This document shows positions 1 to 10,129 of a DNA stretch of 64,000 bases, one piece after another. The notes under the pieces were generated by a model. It saw only the letters and a program-made list of their open reading frames with translations, searched no databases and was not told the DNA's origin. The stretch is from Nostoc sp. PCC 7524 (GTDB taxonomy: Bacteria > Cyanobacteriota > Cyanobacteriia > Cyanobacteriales > Nostocaceae), in NCBI RefSeq assembly GCF_000316645.1, contig NC_019684.1:3997501-4061500 (forward strand). Direction: 5' to 3'. Within the stretch, counting starts at the first letter, position 1; each line of letters opens with the position of its first letter. A program made the translations under genes and the position numbers.

Positions 1-3000
1 CTAACTGAATTTGGTTAGGATCTGTACCTGTGATGACATAGTAGGTTGCGCCAATTGTCAATTCGGGAATAACGGCATCTCCACCTGTACCCCGATAAAT
101 CACCCGCTCATTCTGGGTGTAAGGCCAGCTGCTAGCTTTGGTGATGGTGTGATTTTGGGAATCGATGGTGACAGCTAGAGGTTCCTTGGTGAAGAAGATG
201 GCTGTGGGGGTGGTGATACCATCCAAAGCGATCGCCGCACCTGTTTGGGCGTTGGCGTAGCTATTGGCTAGTTGAATCTTAGCGGCGTTTTGGGTATCAG
301 GAATTACATAGTATACCTGCCCCTCGGTAAGTCCGTTAATTGTACCACCGACTGCACCCCGATAGACGACGCGATCGCCTCTTTGGAAAGTCTGGGGAGT
401 ATCAAAGACGAGTTTATCGCTGGCATCTTCAAGAGTGACGCTGCCTGTGACAAATGTTGTGCGCGCTAGGAATAAATCTGTGTTGGCAACACCACCAATA
501 TCAACGGCTCTGCCAAAGATAGCATCTTCTCTGGTGGCGGCTAATTGCAGTCTATTGGCGTTGTTGACATCGGGCAGAATGTAGTAAATTCTCCCAAGCT
601 GCAAGTTATCGATACTACCGCTACTCACCCCGTTATACACAACAGCATCGCCTAGTACAAATCCGTGGGCGAAGGTGAATGTCAAGGTATCATTGGCAGC
701 ATCGAGGGTAACGGCTGTACCGCCTGTAGGTGGCTCTACCCCAGAACTAGCAGTACCAGAACCCGCCCAGAACCAATCTGCACCTAAGACGGTGGCAGTA
801 GCATCAGCGACAGCCGTAGCGGCGGCTAATCTGGCTGCGGCTTCATCTTGTCCATTGTTAATGGCTTGTTCGTAAGCATCATCATAGACAGTTTGATATT
901 CTGGGGCAATTGTGCCATGTAGGGCTTGCTGTTTAATATTTTCATAGGCATCGTTATATGCTGTCTGTCCGGCTATTTGGGCTGCGTTGGCATCTGCTGA
1001 AGATGGCGTTAAGCGAATGGCTAAATTGTCATAGGGATTCACCAAGGCGTAATAGGTTTGGTTTTCGACTAAGCCGATGAGAGTTAATCCTAATGCCCCT
1101 TGATAGGTTAATGCTTCACCGTTGGTTAATCCATGTGCGCTATCGAAGATGATGTTATTACCCGCCACTTCTACACCACTGGGCGTGATTGATTGGCTAT
1201 TGGCGCGGATAAATTGGAAGTCCAAATTCAAATCTACATCCTGCCCACCTTGAGTTTTCAGATATAGGCGGTTGGGGTTGCTATCATTGACAACTGCTAA
1301 ATAGGTGACTCCATCAACTAAGCCGCCAATACGTTTACCAGGGACAGCAGTAAAGGTAAACTGTTGATTGTTGTAGGCTTTAACATCAAAATCAAATTCA
1401 ATATAGTTCTCAGTTTCGTCAACTTTGGTAATCGGTAAGTTGAGATTAGTATTACTCAGCGTTGGTAAGTCTGTAGTTAAGCTAGTCCAGTCAACCAGGG
1501 GATCAAGTTCTAAATCGATGCCTACGGGTGTGGTGGCGGAGGCATCTTGGAAGTTACGCGCTAACTTAATTTCGGTGTCAGAAACTTTAATGATGTAGTA
1601 AGTTTGAGCGATCGCATTATTTAACCCTAAAATTGGCTTATCGCTGACTGGGTTGAAGCGTACTAACTCCCCATTAGTTAATCCGTGAGCTACACCAAAG
1701 TTAATGCTGTCGTTAGCAGTATCGATATCAGTAATCTGCCGCTTGAGTCTGCCCGTCTCTAGTGTGGGATAGTCACCAAACCGAATGTAGAGATTGTTTT
1801 GCGCGTCTGTCTTGCTACTGGCAATCCGAATTTTATGCTCATCAACCCTAATCACTGAGTAAGAGGTGTTGTCCTCTAGCCCAGGGATGGGAGTACCTAC
1901 ACCACTGGAGTAAACTACTCTATCTCCAGTCTGTAAATTATGTGTAATCGCCTGGCCGTTTGCATCTACAAAAGAAATCGTATCATCGGCAAGGTTCAGG
2001 CGTGTAAAAGGATTAAATGTCAGTTTGACAGGAACTTGGCTAGCGGGATCACTGGCAGTCTCAGCTGTAATTTTTCCGTCTACTGTGGCTTTGACATCAC
2101 TTTCTGAGACTCCTACTGATACTGTGATTCCGGCTTTACCATCGTAGTAAGAAGCCGTTTCGACGTTGCTTTTGTCTTTGTATTGTGCTTCAGCTATGAT
2201 GGCGACACTCTTACCGGCAATAATTTCTGTATCTTTGGTAGTGATGGCGTGGGTGAAGCTGCGTGTCACATCTACAGCCCCAGCAAATTGCACGTTCTTG
2301 GGGTTAGTAGGGCCAACGCCAAAGTTCTGTGTTACACGGGCAGTACCAGCCGCAACGTTGTTAGTTTTGGCGGTGACGTTGACATTGCCACCGTTCATGG
2401 TGCTGGTGTCAATGAGTGTAGAGCCTTCGATGCTAGTTTTGGCTGTTGTCTGTCCAAAGTTAAACGAGAAAGCAATTCCCACACCTGTAGAAGCATAGTA
2501 AATCGCTTCACCGGTAGCATCTGCATTAGCTTCGGTTGTGATATCTACATCACCGCTAGCGATGATTTTGCTGGCTCCTTTGACGGTGACGTTAGCATCC
2601 GCTACCTTCACCATGACGGAAAGCGGCAGGCTGAGGAAGTCGTCTAATGGCCCTACAATTGACTGAATCAATCCAGAGAAAAATACCCCGTTGCCATTGA
2701 GTTCTTGATTCAACTGGTTGATGAGGTTCACGTCGCCGGCTTTAGCACTGAGGGTGATATTGTTTCCTTTGATAGTTGCTTCTTCTACGGTGACACCTGC
2801 GTTCTGCACCATCACACCAATATCATTAGCGACGAGATAGTTAAACACCAAATTGGTGATGTCTGCTGTTAAACTAACGTTACCAGGGGTAAAGGTGCCA
2901 GTGGAGTGCGCCAACAATTTTGCACCACTCTTGACTTCAATCCCACGAGTCCCACCGCCAAAAATGAAACTGGGTTCACCTGTAGCATTGAAGGTAATGT

Positions 3001-4090
3001 TTCCAGAGTTGCCAATTGATACTGCTGTTTCCGGATCACCACCACTGGTAATTTGCCTGGTAGAAATAATCACATTTTCTGAAACTTCAATGGTGTCGGC
3101 AGTCACCTCTAGTTTGTTGCCATTGAGATTGAGGTTGCCTTTAAATACAACTTTTTCTGGCCCCAAACCACCATTAATGATTAAGTCCGCGTTGAAATTA
3201 TCTAGTGCTTCTATATATACGTATTCGTCACTGCCGACAGCATTTAATTCTGTATTAATTGTCAATGAGCTTGCGGGATCATTAAAGGTGACACTTTCAA
3301 AGGTGCTATTACTGCTTTCAATAGTAATTTTTCCTGGTGCTGATCTATACACCCGCACCTGATCGGCAATACCTGTAGCTGTAAAGACGCGATCGGGGGT
3401 ATTAGTATTATCTGTAATCGGCTCCATGCCGATATAGGTAATAATATCACCGTCACGGTTAATCGTGCCGGAGTCTCGATTGGTAGAGGTGTAAACTACG
3501 CTATTAAAACTACCACCATCTAGCACTACACTATCGAAACCACCGTCGCCACCTGCAACTGTGCCACTAATCCCACCATTGGCACTAAAGATAAATGTAT
3601 CTTCGTTGTTAGTTCCACCTGTGAGGTTTTCAACATTCCTAAAACTAACAACGTCAAAATTTCCTATGTTTAGTCCTGTGATATACCATGTAGTATTTGC
3701 GTCTGGGCCAAATAATGTGTCTTGCCCATCTCCACTATCAAAACTCAATGTACCATTCTGTTGTTTGAGGGCATCAACTAAGGAAGTATCAAGATATAGT
3801 TTGTCATTACCTTCCTGAAGATTGACTTCGATATTAACGCCAGCAAAGGCACCTAAAACGTCTGTTTGTGTGGTTGCTAGGTTAAGATCATTGAAAAAAT
3901 TAGTGCCATCAATGCTGTAAGCTAATTGATTGTTTTGATTTAACTTTAGGTATAGTTCATCCCAGCCATCACTACCAATAAATGTAATTTTATTGTTAAC
4001 TAATGGATCAATAGATATTGATGGTGAAGAATTGAGTGGATCTATCCCTAACGTTGGTAAAGAACCAAGTTCAATAACGAAGCCTTCCAT
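1..4090 (-). CDS. Large repeat-rich surface or extracellular protein, 3' end outside the window
   Basis: An uninterrupted reading frame starts at the ATG complementary to 4088-4090 and runs off the window at base 1, so at least 1363 residues are present and the end is missing. The N terminus has no classical signal peptide. The first ~650 residues are beta-rich and Gly/Asn/Thr-rich, as in secreted adhesin-like proteins. From about residue 690 onward at least seven imperfect repeats of 60-80 residues follow. Each has a core like 'AHGLTNGE', then 'VVYRG', a Gly-rich turn, 'TYYVI', 'NKIQLA' and a closing 'DA'. The family is not recognised precisely. Type I secretion or cell-surface location is an inference from composition and repeat style. 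There is no visible link to the iron genes downstream. Confidence 0.75.
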   Translation of the reverse strand, partial: MEGFVIELGSLPTLGIDPLNSSPSISIDPLVNNKITFIGSDGWDELYLKLNQNNQLAYSIDGTNFFNDLNLATTQTDVLGAFAGVNIEVNLQEGNDKLYLDTSLVDALKQQNGTLSFDSGDGQDTLFGPDANTTWYITGLNIGNFDVVSFRNVENLTGGTNNEDTFIFSANGGISGTVAGGDGGFDSVVLDGGSFNSVVYTSTNRDSGTINRDGDIITYIGMEPITDNTNTPDRVFTATGIADQVRVYRSAPGKITIESSNSTFESVTFNDPASSLTINTELNAVGSDEYVYIEALDNFNADLIINGGLGPEKVVFKGNLNLNGNKLEVTADTIEVSENVIISTRQITSGGDPETAVSIGNSGNITFNATGEPSFIFGGGTRGIEVKSGAKLLAHSTGTFTPGNVSLTADITNLVFNYLVANDIGVMVQNAGVTVEEATIKGNNITLSAKAGDVNLINQLNQELNGNGVFFSGLIQSIVGPLDDFLSLPLSVMVKVADANVTVKGASKIIASGDVDITTEANADATGEAIYYASTGVGIAFSFNFGQTTAKTSIEGSTLIDTSTMNGGNVNVTAKTNNVAAGTARVTQNFGVGPTNPKNVQFAGAVDVTRSFTHAITTKDTEIIAGKSVAIIAEAQYKDKSNVETASYYDGKAGITVSVGVSESDVKATVDGKITAETASDPASQVPVKLTFNPFTRLNLADDTISFVDANGQAITHNLQTGDRVVYSSGVGTPIPGLEDNTSYSVIRVDEHKIRIASSKTDAQNNLYIRFGDYPTLETGRLKRQITDIDTANDSINFGVAHGLTNGELVRFNPVSDKPILGLNNAIAQTYYIIKVSDTEIKLARNFQDASATTPVGIDLELDPLVDWTSLTTDLPTLSNTNLNLPITKVDETENYIEFDFDVKAYNNQQFTFTAVPGKRIGGLVDGVTYLAVVNDSNPNRLYLKTQGGQDVDLNLDFQFIRANSQSITPSGVEVAGNNIIFDSAHGLTNGEALTYQGALGLTLIGLVENQTYYALVNPYDNLAIRLTPSSADANAAQIAGQTAYNDAYENIKQQALHGTIAPEYQTVYDDAYEQAINNGQDEAAARLAAATAVADATATVLGADWFWAGSGTASSGVEPPTGGTAVTLDAANDTLTFTFAHGFVLGDAVVYNGVSSGSIDNLQLGRIYYILPDVNNANRLQLAATREDAIFGRAVDIGGVANTDLFLARTTFVTGSVTLEDASDKLVFDTPQTFQRGDRVVYRGAVGGTINGLTEGQVYYVIPDTQNAAKIQLANSYANAQTGAAIALDGITTPTAIFFTKEPLAVTIDSQNHTITKASSWPYTQNERVIYRGTGGDAVIPELTIGATYYVITGTDPNQIQL

Positions 4091-4200
4091 GAATTTTATT
4101 CCTTAGCTTAATCTGTAATTGTTGATGGGCGAGTTTTTTTCAAACTCAACTACGCCATTTAATTAATTGCTTGGAGATTTATCATAATTAGCAAATCTAT

Positions 4201-4239
4201 GCTCATGGGTAATTAGCGATTTATCTATTACCCATGAGC
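4201..4239 (-). terminator. Long perfect hairpin in the gap between two minus-strand genes
   Basis: A 13-bp perfect inverted repeat (GCTCATGGGTAAT and its complement) is separated by 13 nt. It lies just past the stop of the minus-strand gene at 4325-5071 and ahead of the large repeat protein. It lacks a clear T tract, so it is either a terminator/processing hairpin or a dispersed palindromic repeat. Confidence 0.4.
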
Positions 4240-4324
4240 TATAGCAGTCCTAAATGATTTATGAAATGTTTCAAATATCAAATAGGAGTTATGTTTCTAT
4301 TAATCAGCAAAGCCTAGCTATTTT

Positions 4325-5071
4325 TTAGGGCTGAGATATCAATAACTCAGATGCGTCTTTTCCGAGTTCTGGCGCATCTTGCACGATAACTCCAGATTGC
4401 AGAAATTTGGTATCGATGATATCTTTATATGTCTCTAATGCTGGTTGCCAATTATCTATTAACTGATGTAGAGATTGTAGCTGTTCCTCTTTATGATTAC
4501 CTGTGACGCTATAGCTAAAGTTGCCTGAAAATAAGACAATGGGAACAGTTTCTTCTTCAGTTATATATAGTTTACCTTCATTAATACTTAAGTTAAGTTG
4601 TCCTGCTTCGAGGGTAAAACCTAATTGCAGTGATACTTGAACAGGGGCATTCCCGACTTCTTGCCAAGGCGCTGGTGCTAACAAAGATTGCAGATATTTT
4701 TGGATGTCGCCTTCTGTATCTGCTTGAGTTTCCGTGATGTAACCTCTCAAATCTATGCCTAATGCTTGATAATCTGAGTTGGGTAAGGCTTGAATGTATC
4801 TGTGAGCAATTGCTGGTATCTGGATTTCTGAGATATCTTTAGAGCCAATTACTTCTAAGAAACTCAAGATGCCTTGTTGAGCAGTAATACTCACGCCGTT
4901 ACGGAAGATCACTTGAGAACCTTGATTACTTACAATAGGTTCTCTGGCTAGCTCCCAATCTAAGGGAACGATATCACCATACTTCAGAAAATCATAAGTA
5001 AGAATACTGCAATTATAGTTTTTAACTGCGATCGCAATCCCTAGATTTTGGAGTATCAAAGATTTTTGCAT
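4325..5071 (-). CDS. Conserved hypothetical protein, 248 aa
   Basis: A soluble-looking protein of 248 residues with normal codon use for the region. No signal peptide, membrane segment or catalytic motif was recognised. The N terminus (MQKSLILQNLGIAIAVKNYN) is moderately hydrophobic but followed closely by polar residues. The middle is a beta-rich stretch and the C terminus (residues ~195-240) looks helical. It is transcribed in the same direction as, and 234 bp upstream of, the giant repeat protein. It might be an accessory or chaperone-like gene for it, but that is only a positional guess. No function is assigned. Confidence 0.6.
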   Translation of the reverse strand: MQKSLILQNLGIAIAVKNYNCSILTYDFLKYGDIVPLDWELAREPIVSNQGSQVIFRNGVSITAQQGILSFLEVIGSKDISEIQIPAIAHRYIQALPNSDYQALGIDLRGYITETQADTEGDIQKYLQSLLAPAPWQEVGNAPVQVSLQLGFTLEAGQLNLSINEGKLYITEEETVPIVLFSGNFSYSVTGNHKEEQLQSLHQLIDNWQPALETYKDIIDTKFLQSGVIVQDAPELGKDASELLISQP

Positions 5072-5733
5072 TTACTACCTCAAATAAACCTGGTCAAAAG
5101 ACTGTTTCAACAAAAAACAGACATCCTGCTAATTTTTCTAAGGAAAAAATACTTAAGGATGTTTCTAATGCGTTGCTTAAGCTATTGAACCCATTGCCTA
5201 TAAATTCGTAAATTTTAAACTTACGAAATTGCTAATAGGTTGATAGTAATAATCTATCTATGTTCAAGTATTTTATTGTCCAATGTGTAGATTATCATAA
5301 ATATTCTTATCTGTAAAACTACCTTATTATTAAAGATTTATATAATTTTCAGAGAGGATAAGCATAATTTTATTGAGTTGACTTTCTTTAAAATAAAGTT
5401 AAGCCAAGATTAATTAATACATAATTTTTGAGGTGTTTGGCATAGAGCAAGCTTATACCAATTCAAAATTTAAAATACCCTGTGAGTAGGCTTAAGTCCC
5501 TGGAAGGAAAGCAAGTTACAAAAATCAATATTAAGAAACTTAGATACTATCTAGATTTTACGGTTTGCATATATTATTTTATTTTGGTAAATTAGTATTA
5601 AATAATGTGGCGGCAATCATATTTTTTCAAGTAGAAAAAGCCTTTCTTTTATTACTATTTAGGCAATTTATTCGAGTTATTGCCAATGTACTATATTTAG
5701 ATGCGTTTGCCCTGACATACTACACCAAATTAG
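5072..5733. other. AT-rich stretch without a recognisable intact gene
   Basis: About 660 bases, very AT-rich, lie between the divergent gene at 5071 and the binding-protein remnant. Short open frames here have no recognisable protein character. The right-hand part (from ~5565) may be decayed sequence of the same binding-protein gene whose tail is legible at 5734-5898, but I cannot align it with confidence. Confidence 0.4.
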
Positions 5734-5898
5734 ATGAGCTTACCCTGGCTCAAACAAAACCCTTTGTGGTCACAACTTGAAGTTGTACAAAAAAATAAAG
5801 TTTATCTCGTCGGAACGCATTGGCATAATTCAGGTATTTTTGCTATCAATGCCATTCTTGATGATTTGGAGAAATACCTTGTTAACAGTTATCAGTAA
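5734..5898 (+). pseudogene. Remnant of a FecB-like siderophore-binding protein (C-terminal ~50 residues)
   Basis: The frame from 5734 to the TAA at 5896-5898 encodes 54 residues. They match the extreme C terminus of the FecB-like proteins in this window: 'NPLWSQLEVVQKNKVYLV', then a Trp-containing segment and 'INAILDDLEKYLVN'. The intact paralogue at 10130-11119 ends with 'KPLWSQLKAVQQNQVYIV' and 'MLNDLDKYLINF'. The preceding ~250 codons, signal peptide and helical backbone are absent and a stop (TAG at 5731) blocks the frame. This is a dead gene fragment, apparently the trace of a sixth module upstream of module 1. Confidence 0.7.
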
Positions 5899-6085
5899 AC
5901 AGTGAACAGTTATCAGTTAATTTCCAAGTGCTTCCAACCAAGCATCTAAATCCGCCATGCTGGTAAAAAACTGGGAGATTGTTGAAATAATTTATAAAAT
6001 ATCGAATCTCGACGCATGGAAAATTGGCTTAAACCTTGGGAAGAATTTTAGTAGTGATAGGTGTTGCCGTAGCGATTTTTCTGGA

Positions 6086-6108
6086 GCGATAAGCCGGAGG
6101 CTTATCGC
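6086..6108. repeat. Perfect hairpin repeat
   Basis: Ten-bp arms GCGATAAGCC and GGCTTATCGC flank a GGA loop. It is probably one of the small palindromic repeats common in Nostocales intergenic DNA, as it has no T tract and no nearby 3' gene end except the binding-protein remnant at 5898. Confidence 0.5.
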
Positions 6109-6210
6109 AATTCAACTTCCAATGATGAGGGTTTGCCTAGTGACTTGGAGCGATCGCTACCATCATACAACTGCCATAATTACGGTATAGCCAATTACTT
6201 ATTGCCAATA

Positions 6211-6239
6211 AATGTCATTATAATCTATTAAGTGACATT
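6211..6239. promoter_or_regulatory. Inverted repeat just upstream of the module 1 regulator
   Basis: AATGTCA at 6211-6217 and TGACATT at 6233-6239 form a 7-bp dyad with a 15-nt AT-rich centre. It ends about 18 nt before the regulator's ATG at 6258. Position and symmetry suggest a repressor or autoregulatory site, possibly a Fur-type control of the regulator. It does not match the classical Fur box well, so this is tentative. Confidence 0.3.
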
Positions 6240-6257
6240 ATTAACCAAGCACCTACC

Positions 6258-7259
6258 ATGACTCTGACCTTAAAACTGCAAGAATGGGAAGAGGAAATTT
6301 GGGACACAACAGCCCAAGATATTACATCTAGCTCAGATGTGCAGCTATTTGAGTATTTATCCCAATTATCCCAGAAATTTGGTCAGGGTGGTGTAAAAAA
6401 TATTGAAGTGCATCCAGAAATTTGCTTATCAATTTTTGATTATGAGCTGTGTGAAGATGTAGTGGTAAAATTTCCAGAGTCAGAACACCCGTTACAGTTC
6501 AGTGTTTGTCTGTCTGGCACATCGATCGATGAATATGGTGGAAAGTTGGGAGCAGGGTATACTTGCATCTCTGGGGGTGGTATGCAGCGTCAAATGTTGG
6601 TGAAAAGTTCTAAATCTAGACATACGGGTATTGATATTCATATGTCTGCTAATTTGTTGCAAATTTTTTTCCCCAATCGTGATGGCGAAATACTTCCCCA
6701 ATTGCGTTTACTAGCTAAGGGCGATGACTGGCAAACCTTGATTTACCCAGAAATTACAAATGCTATAGAACAAATAGTCAAGCAAATGATTTGCTGTCCC
6801 TACCAGGGAATCACAAAACAAATGTATCTGCAAGGAAAAGTCATAGAACTTATGGCTTTACAGTTAGCTCCGATTTTAAATAACCAAGGCGAATTACCGC
6901 CATCACCACAGCTTAAACCCACAACTGTTAACCGCGTTCATCATGCTAGGGAAATTCTGCACTTTCGTTTAGAAAATCCACCGTCATTAGCGGAATTAGC
7001 ACAAATGGTAGGCATTAGTGACAGAACTCTGCGCTACGGATTTAAGGCATTATTTGGTACAACTGTATTTAATTATCTCACACAGAAGCGTTTGGAGAGA
7101 GCCGAACAGCTTCTGCGAAATGGGGGGTTAACTGTAGCGGAAGTGGCGAATTTATTAGGTTATTCCCATTTGGGACATTTTGCTGCGGCTTTTAAACGTC
7201 AGTTTGGGATTACACCCAGCGAATGTTTGTTGGGTAAAAAATCTATTTCTGCTTTGTAA
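6258..7259 (+). CDS. AraC-family transcriptional regulator (PchR-like), module 1
   Basis: A 333-residue regulator with a ~220-residue N-terminal sensing domain and a C-terminal AraC/XylS double helix-turn-helix (residues ~235-325). Family signatures are 'NPPSLAELAQMVGISDRTLR' in the first HTH, 'FGTTVFNYL', and 'VAEVANLLGYSHLGHFAAAF' in the second. PchR-type regulators typically sense a cognate ferric siderophore and activate its receptor genes. The start ATG at 6258 gives a length like its four paralogues in this window. It directly precedes the receptor gene, and its stop codon overlaps the first unit of the tandem operator at 7257-7294. The matching boxes before the ABC gene at 11770 suggest it controls that gene as well. 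Confidence 0.9.
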   Translation: MTLTLKLQEWEEEIWDTTAQDITSSSDVQLFEYLSQLSQKFGQGGVKNIEVHPEICLSIFDYELCEDVVVKFPESEHPLQFSVCLSGTSIDEYGGKLGAGYTCISGGGMQRQMLVKSSKSRHTGIDIHMSANLLQIFFPNRDGEILPQLRLLAKGDDWQTLIYPEITNAIEQIVKQMICCPYQGITKQMYLQGKVIELMALQLAPILNNQGELPPSPQLKPTTVNRVHHAREILHFRLENPPSLAELAQMVGISDRTLRYGFKALFGTTVFNYLTQKRLERAEQLLRNGGLTVAEVANLLGYSHLGHFAAAFKRQFGITPSECLLGKKSISAL

Positions 7260-7294
7260 TGCCGTTTTGGGATACTAACGCCATTTTTGGATAG
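7257..7294 (+). promoter_or_regulatory. Tandem operator of module 1 (two 19-bp direct repeats)
   Basis: Two direct repeats read TAATGCCGTTTTGGGATAC and TAACGCCATTTTTGGATAG, so the 14-nt cores GCCRTTTTKGGATA lie 19 bp apart on one face of the helix. The pair sits 75 bp upstream of the receptor start. Tandem direct repeats are the usual target form for AraC/PchR activators. Its CCGTTTTTGGATAG-type core recurs at 11661. Confidence 0.6.
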
Positions 7295-7369
7295 ACGCGA
7301 TCGCACCGACTTCTCTAAACTACCTCTAGATACAACTGAGAAGTTTACGCAATAATTTCATTTACTGGT

Positions 7370-10000
7370 GTGGAGAGTGGCGTGAATAATTTGACATTTC
7401 TACCAAATATGTGTTTTTGGTTAGGTATTAGTTTATTAGGATATTTTATTAATTGTGCCATCGCTCAATCAGCTATGGCTGAAGTGGAAGCAAAAGGGAA
7501 AAATCCAGAAATCATCGAACTAGGTGAGTTTAAAGTCTCAGGTACTACTATTGATGGTTTGTTGTCTCAGTCACCAACACCAATTAATTCTCCTGCAACT
7601 CAAAGGGAAGCGATCGCAATCACGGGTGTAAAAGCCAATCCCACAGACAAAGGTGTAGAGGTAATTTTAGAAACAACCCAAGGAGAACAACTACAACTCA
7701 CAAATCGCAATGAAGGTAATAACTTTATTGCAGATATTCCCAATGCTCAGTTGCGTTTATCTTCAGGAGAAGCGTTCACATTCCGTTCGGTAAAACCAAT
7801 TGCGGGAATTACTGAAATAACAGTTACGAATATTGACGCAAATACTGTACGAGTAACCGTGAACGGTGAAACGGCTTTGCCCACAGTTGAATTATTTGAT
7901 GGGGATGAAGGACTGATTTTCGCAGTTGTATCTACGACAACAGCATTGCAGCAACCCCAAGAACAGCCAACAACTGAAACACCACCAGAAGAACCAACAG
8001 CGCAGCAGGATGAACCAATTGAATTGGTGGTGACGGGAGAGCAAGACAGATATCGTATACCAAATGCTTCAACTGCAACGCGGACAGATACTCCTGTGCG
8101 AGATATTCCCCAATCGATTCAGATTATTCCTCAAGAGGTGTTGCGGGATCAACGCGCCGATATATCTAGCGCGCTGCTGAATGCTCCTAGTGTGCGTAAC
8201 GCCGCACCTTCTAATTTTGACTCGTTGCGATTGCAAGTGCGAGGCTTTTTTAGCCAATCCACATTGAATGGTATTAAAGAGACTAACGGTTTAGCCTCTA
8301 ATGTAGGGCCTGATTTGACAGGAATCGAAAACATCGAAATTCTTCTAGGGCCAAACTCCGTTTTACTTGGTTCAACATCTCCAGGCGGAACAGTCAACTT
8401 TGTCACCAAACAGCCTTTACGAGATCCTTACTACTTTATTGAAGCAACTGTGGGTAGTTTTGATTTTTATCGTGGTGAAGTGGATTTATCGGGGCCTCTA
8501 GATGATGAGAAAAAAGCACTATATCGGCTGAACGCATCTTACAGAGATCAAGGGTTTTTCACTGATCTGAGCCAAACTAGAAACTTAGTGATTGCGCCAG
8601 TTTTGAGTCTGGAACTGAGCAAGAATACGAATCTGAGCATTGAAGGAATTTATAAAAATCTAGAGCAAGAGAACAATAACTTAGGCTTACCTGCGATTGG
8701 AACGATATTTTCTAATCCTAATGGTAATATACCTCGTACCCGCATTACTAATGAAGGTGATCTGGATGTCACAACTGCCAGGATTGGGTATAGATTAGAG
8801 CATAAATTTAATGAGAATTGGTCATTAAATAATTCTTTTCGATATGGATACCTTAACTATGACGGTACTGGACTCAACGTTGGAACAAGGCTTTTAGACG
8901 ATAATCGCACCCTATTAAGAACAGCTAATGATTTAAACGATCGCTATCGTGACTATAGACTAACGACAAATATTATCGGCAAGTTTACAACAGGTGCAAT
9001 CAAGCATCAATTACTATTTGGTATTGATCTAGGAAGGCTGAACAATAACTTAAAATTTACGGGTAGATCAGGCGCACCCATTGATTTATTTAATCCCATT
9101 TACGGTCAACCAGTGGGAGCAATAACATTTGAGAGTGATACTAATACCGTCACTGATGAACTTGGCATCATCATACAAGATCAGGTGGCGATCGCCGACA
9201 ACTTAAAATTACTCGTCAGTGGTAGATTTGATACTTTCACCCAAACCAACAGAGATTTGCTCACCGCTACAGAAACAAGTCAATCAGTAAGTGCCTTTAG
9301 TCCCCGTGTGGGGATTGTATATCAGCCAATCCCGCCCATTTCCCTGTATGCTAACTACAGTCGCTCATTCGAGCCAGCCATTGGTCAAGCCTTTGATGGT
9401 AGTGACTTTGAGCCTACAAGGGGTACGCAGTACGAAGTTGGGGTGAAAGCAGATTTAAACCAGAGGCTTTCGACAACACTGGCGTTTTATGATATTACCC
9501 AATCGAACGTTTTAACTGACGATCCAAATAATATAGGCTTTTCTGTGCAAACTGGAGAACAGCGCAGCCAAGGTATTGAACTGAGTCTTGCAGGTGAAAT
9601 TTCACCAGGATGGAATATATTTGCTAGTTATGCCTATAACGATGCTCGTGTCACCGAAGATAATAGCATTCCCATAGGCAACCGCGTACAACGGACAACT
9701 CCCCATGCTGCCAGCTTATGGACAACCTATGAAATTCAACGAGGAAATTTACAGGGTTTAGGCTTTGGTTTAGGATTGTTTTATGTAGGCGATCGCGCTG
9801 GAGATACTGGAAATACATTTGAAGTACCTAGTTATTTAACAACTAATGCTGCTATCTTTTACAAACAAGACAGATTCCGGGCGGCGATTAATATCCGAAA
9901 CCTCTTTAACGTAGACTACTTTGAAAATGCTTTCAATCGCTTGCGCGTCTCTCCTGGTGAACCATTTACAGTCCAAGGAACTATTTCTTGGACATTTTGA
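7370..10000 (+). CDS. TonB-dependent ferric-siderophore receptor with AMIN domain, module 1
   Basis: An 876-residue outer-membrane receptor. The N terminus is hydrophobic (signal peptide to about residue 37). An AMIN domain follows (residues ~85-180, 'GVEVILETTQGEQLQL'), then a Pro/Gln-rich linker and a TonB-box-like 'IELVVTGEQD' (~215). The plug contains 'VRDIPQSIQIIP' and 'IENIEILLGP', and a 22-strand barrel ends in the aromatic 'GTISWTF'. The plug is of the FhuA/hydroxamate-siderophore subtype. The start is GTG at 7370; a second in-frame GTG at 7382 would give MNNLTFLPN, closer to paralogues. It is followed 129 bp later by its binding protein. Energy must come from TonB/ExbBD encoded elsewhere. 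Confidence 0.92.
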   Translation: MESGVNNLTFLPNMCFWLGISLLGYFINCAIAQSAMAEVEAKGKNPEIIELGEFKVSGTTIDGLLSQSPTPINSPATQREAIAITGVKANPTDKGVEVILETTQGEQLQLTNRNEGNNFIADIPNAQLRLSSGEAFTFRSVKPIAGITEITVTNIDANTVRVTVNGETALPTVELFDGDEGLIFAVVSTTTALQQPQEQPTTETPPEEPTAQQDEPIELVVTGEQDRYRIPNASTATRTDTPVRDIPQSIQIIPQEVLRDQRADISSALLNAPSVRNAAPSNFDSLRLQVRGFFSQSTLNGIKETNGLASNVGPDLTGIENIEILLGPNSVLLGSTSPGGTVNFVTKQPLRDPYYFIEATVGSFDFYRGEVDLSGPLDDEKKALYRLNASYRDQGFFTDLSQTRNLVIAPVLSLELSKNTNLSIEGIYKNLEQENNNLGLPAIGTIFSNPNGNIPRTRITNEGDLDVTTARIGYRLEHKFNENWSLNNSFRYGYLNYDGTGLNVGTRLLDDNRTLLRTANDLNDRYRDYRLTTNIIGKFTTGAIKHQLLFGIDLGRLNNNLKFTGRSGAPIDLFNPIYGQPVGAITFESDTNTVTDELGIIIQDQVAIADNLKLLVSGRFDTFTQTNRDLLTATETSQSVSAFSPRVGIVYQPIPPISLYANYSRSFEPAIGQAFDGSDFEPTRGTQYEVGVKADLNQRLSTTLAFYDITQSNVLTDDPNNIGFSVQTGEQRSQGIELSLAGEISPGWNIFASYAYNDARVTEDNSIPIGNRVQRTTPHAASLWTTYEIQRGNLQGLGFGLGLFYVGDRAGDTGNTFEVPSYLTTNAAIFYKQDRFRAAINIRNLFNVDYFENAFNRLRVSPGEPFTVQGTISWTF

Positions 10001-10129
10001 CAATTGCATGATTTTCTAACTCATACTGGAGGATAAAAGCTAGCAGGATTTATTTACACATCTTCAGAAACAATAATCTTCTCAATTTCTGGAGATGTGT
10101 ATCAATCCTGTTTCATAAAGCACAAATCT

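Larger units (their letters stand above)
5899..6257. other. Intergenic stretch with short tandem repeats and a hairpin
   Basis: This gap contains an STRR-like start (repeats of an ACAGTTATCAGT-type unit around 5885-5922) and a perfect 10-bp hairpin at 6086-6108 (GCGATAAGCC, loop GGA, complement). It also contains the upstream region of the AraC-type regulator. A short frame at 5957-6190 spans the hairpin repeat and has no protein-like character. Confidence 0.5.

Noticed and set aside
272..3818. Several plus-strand open frames of 65-169 codons
   Set aside because: They lie antisense to the long repeat-protein frame, which has consistent coding character over 4 kb.
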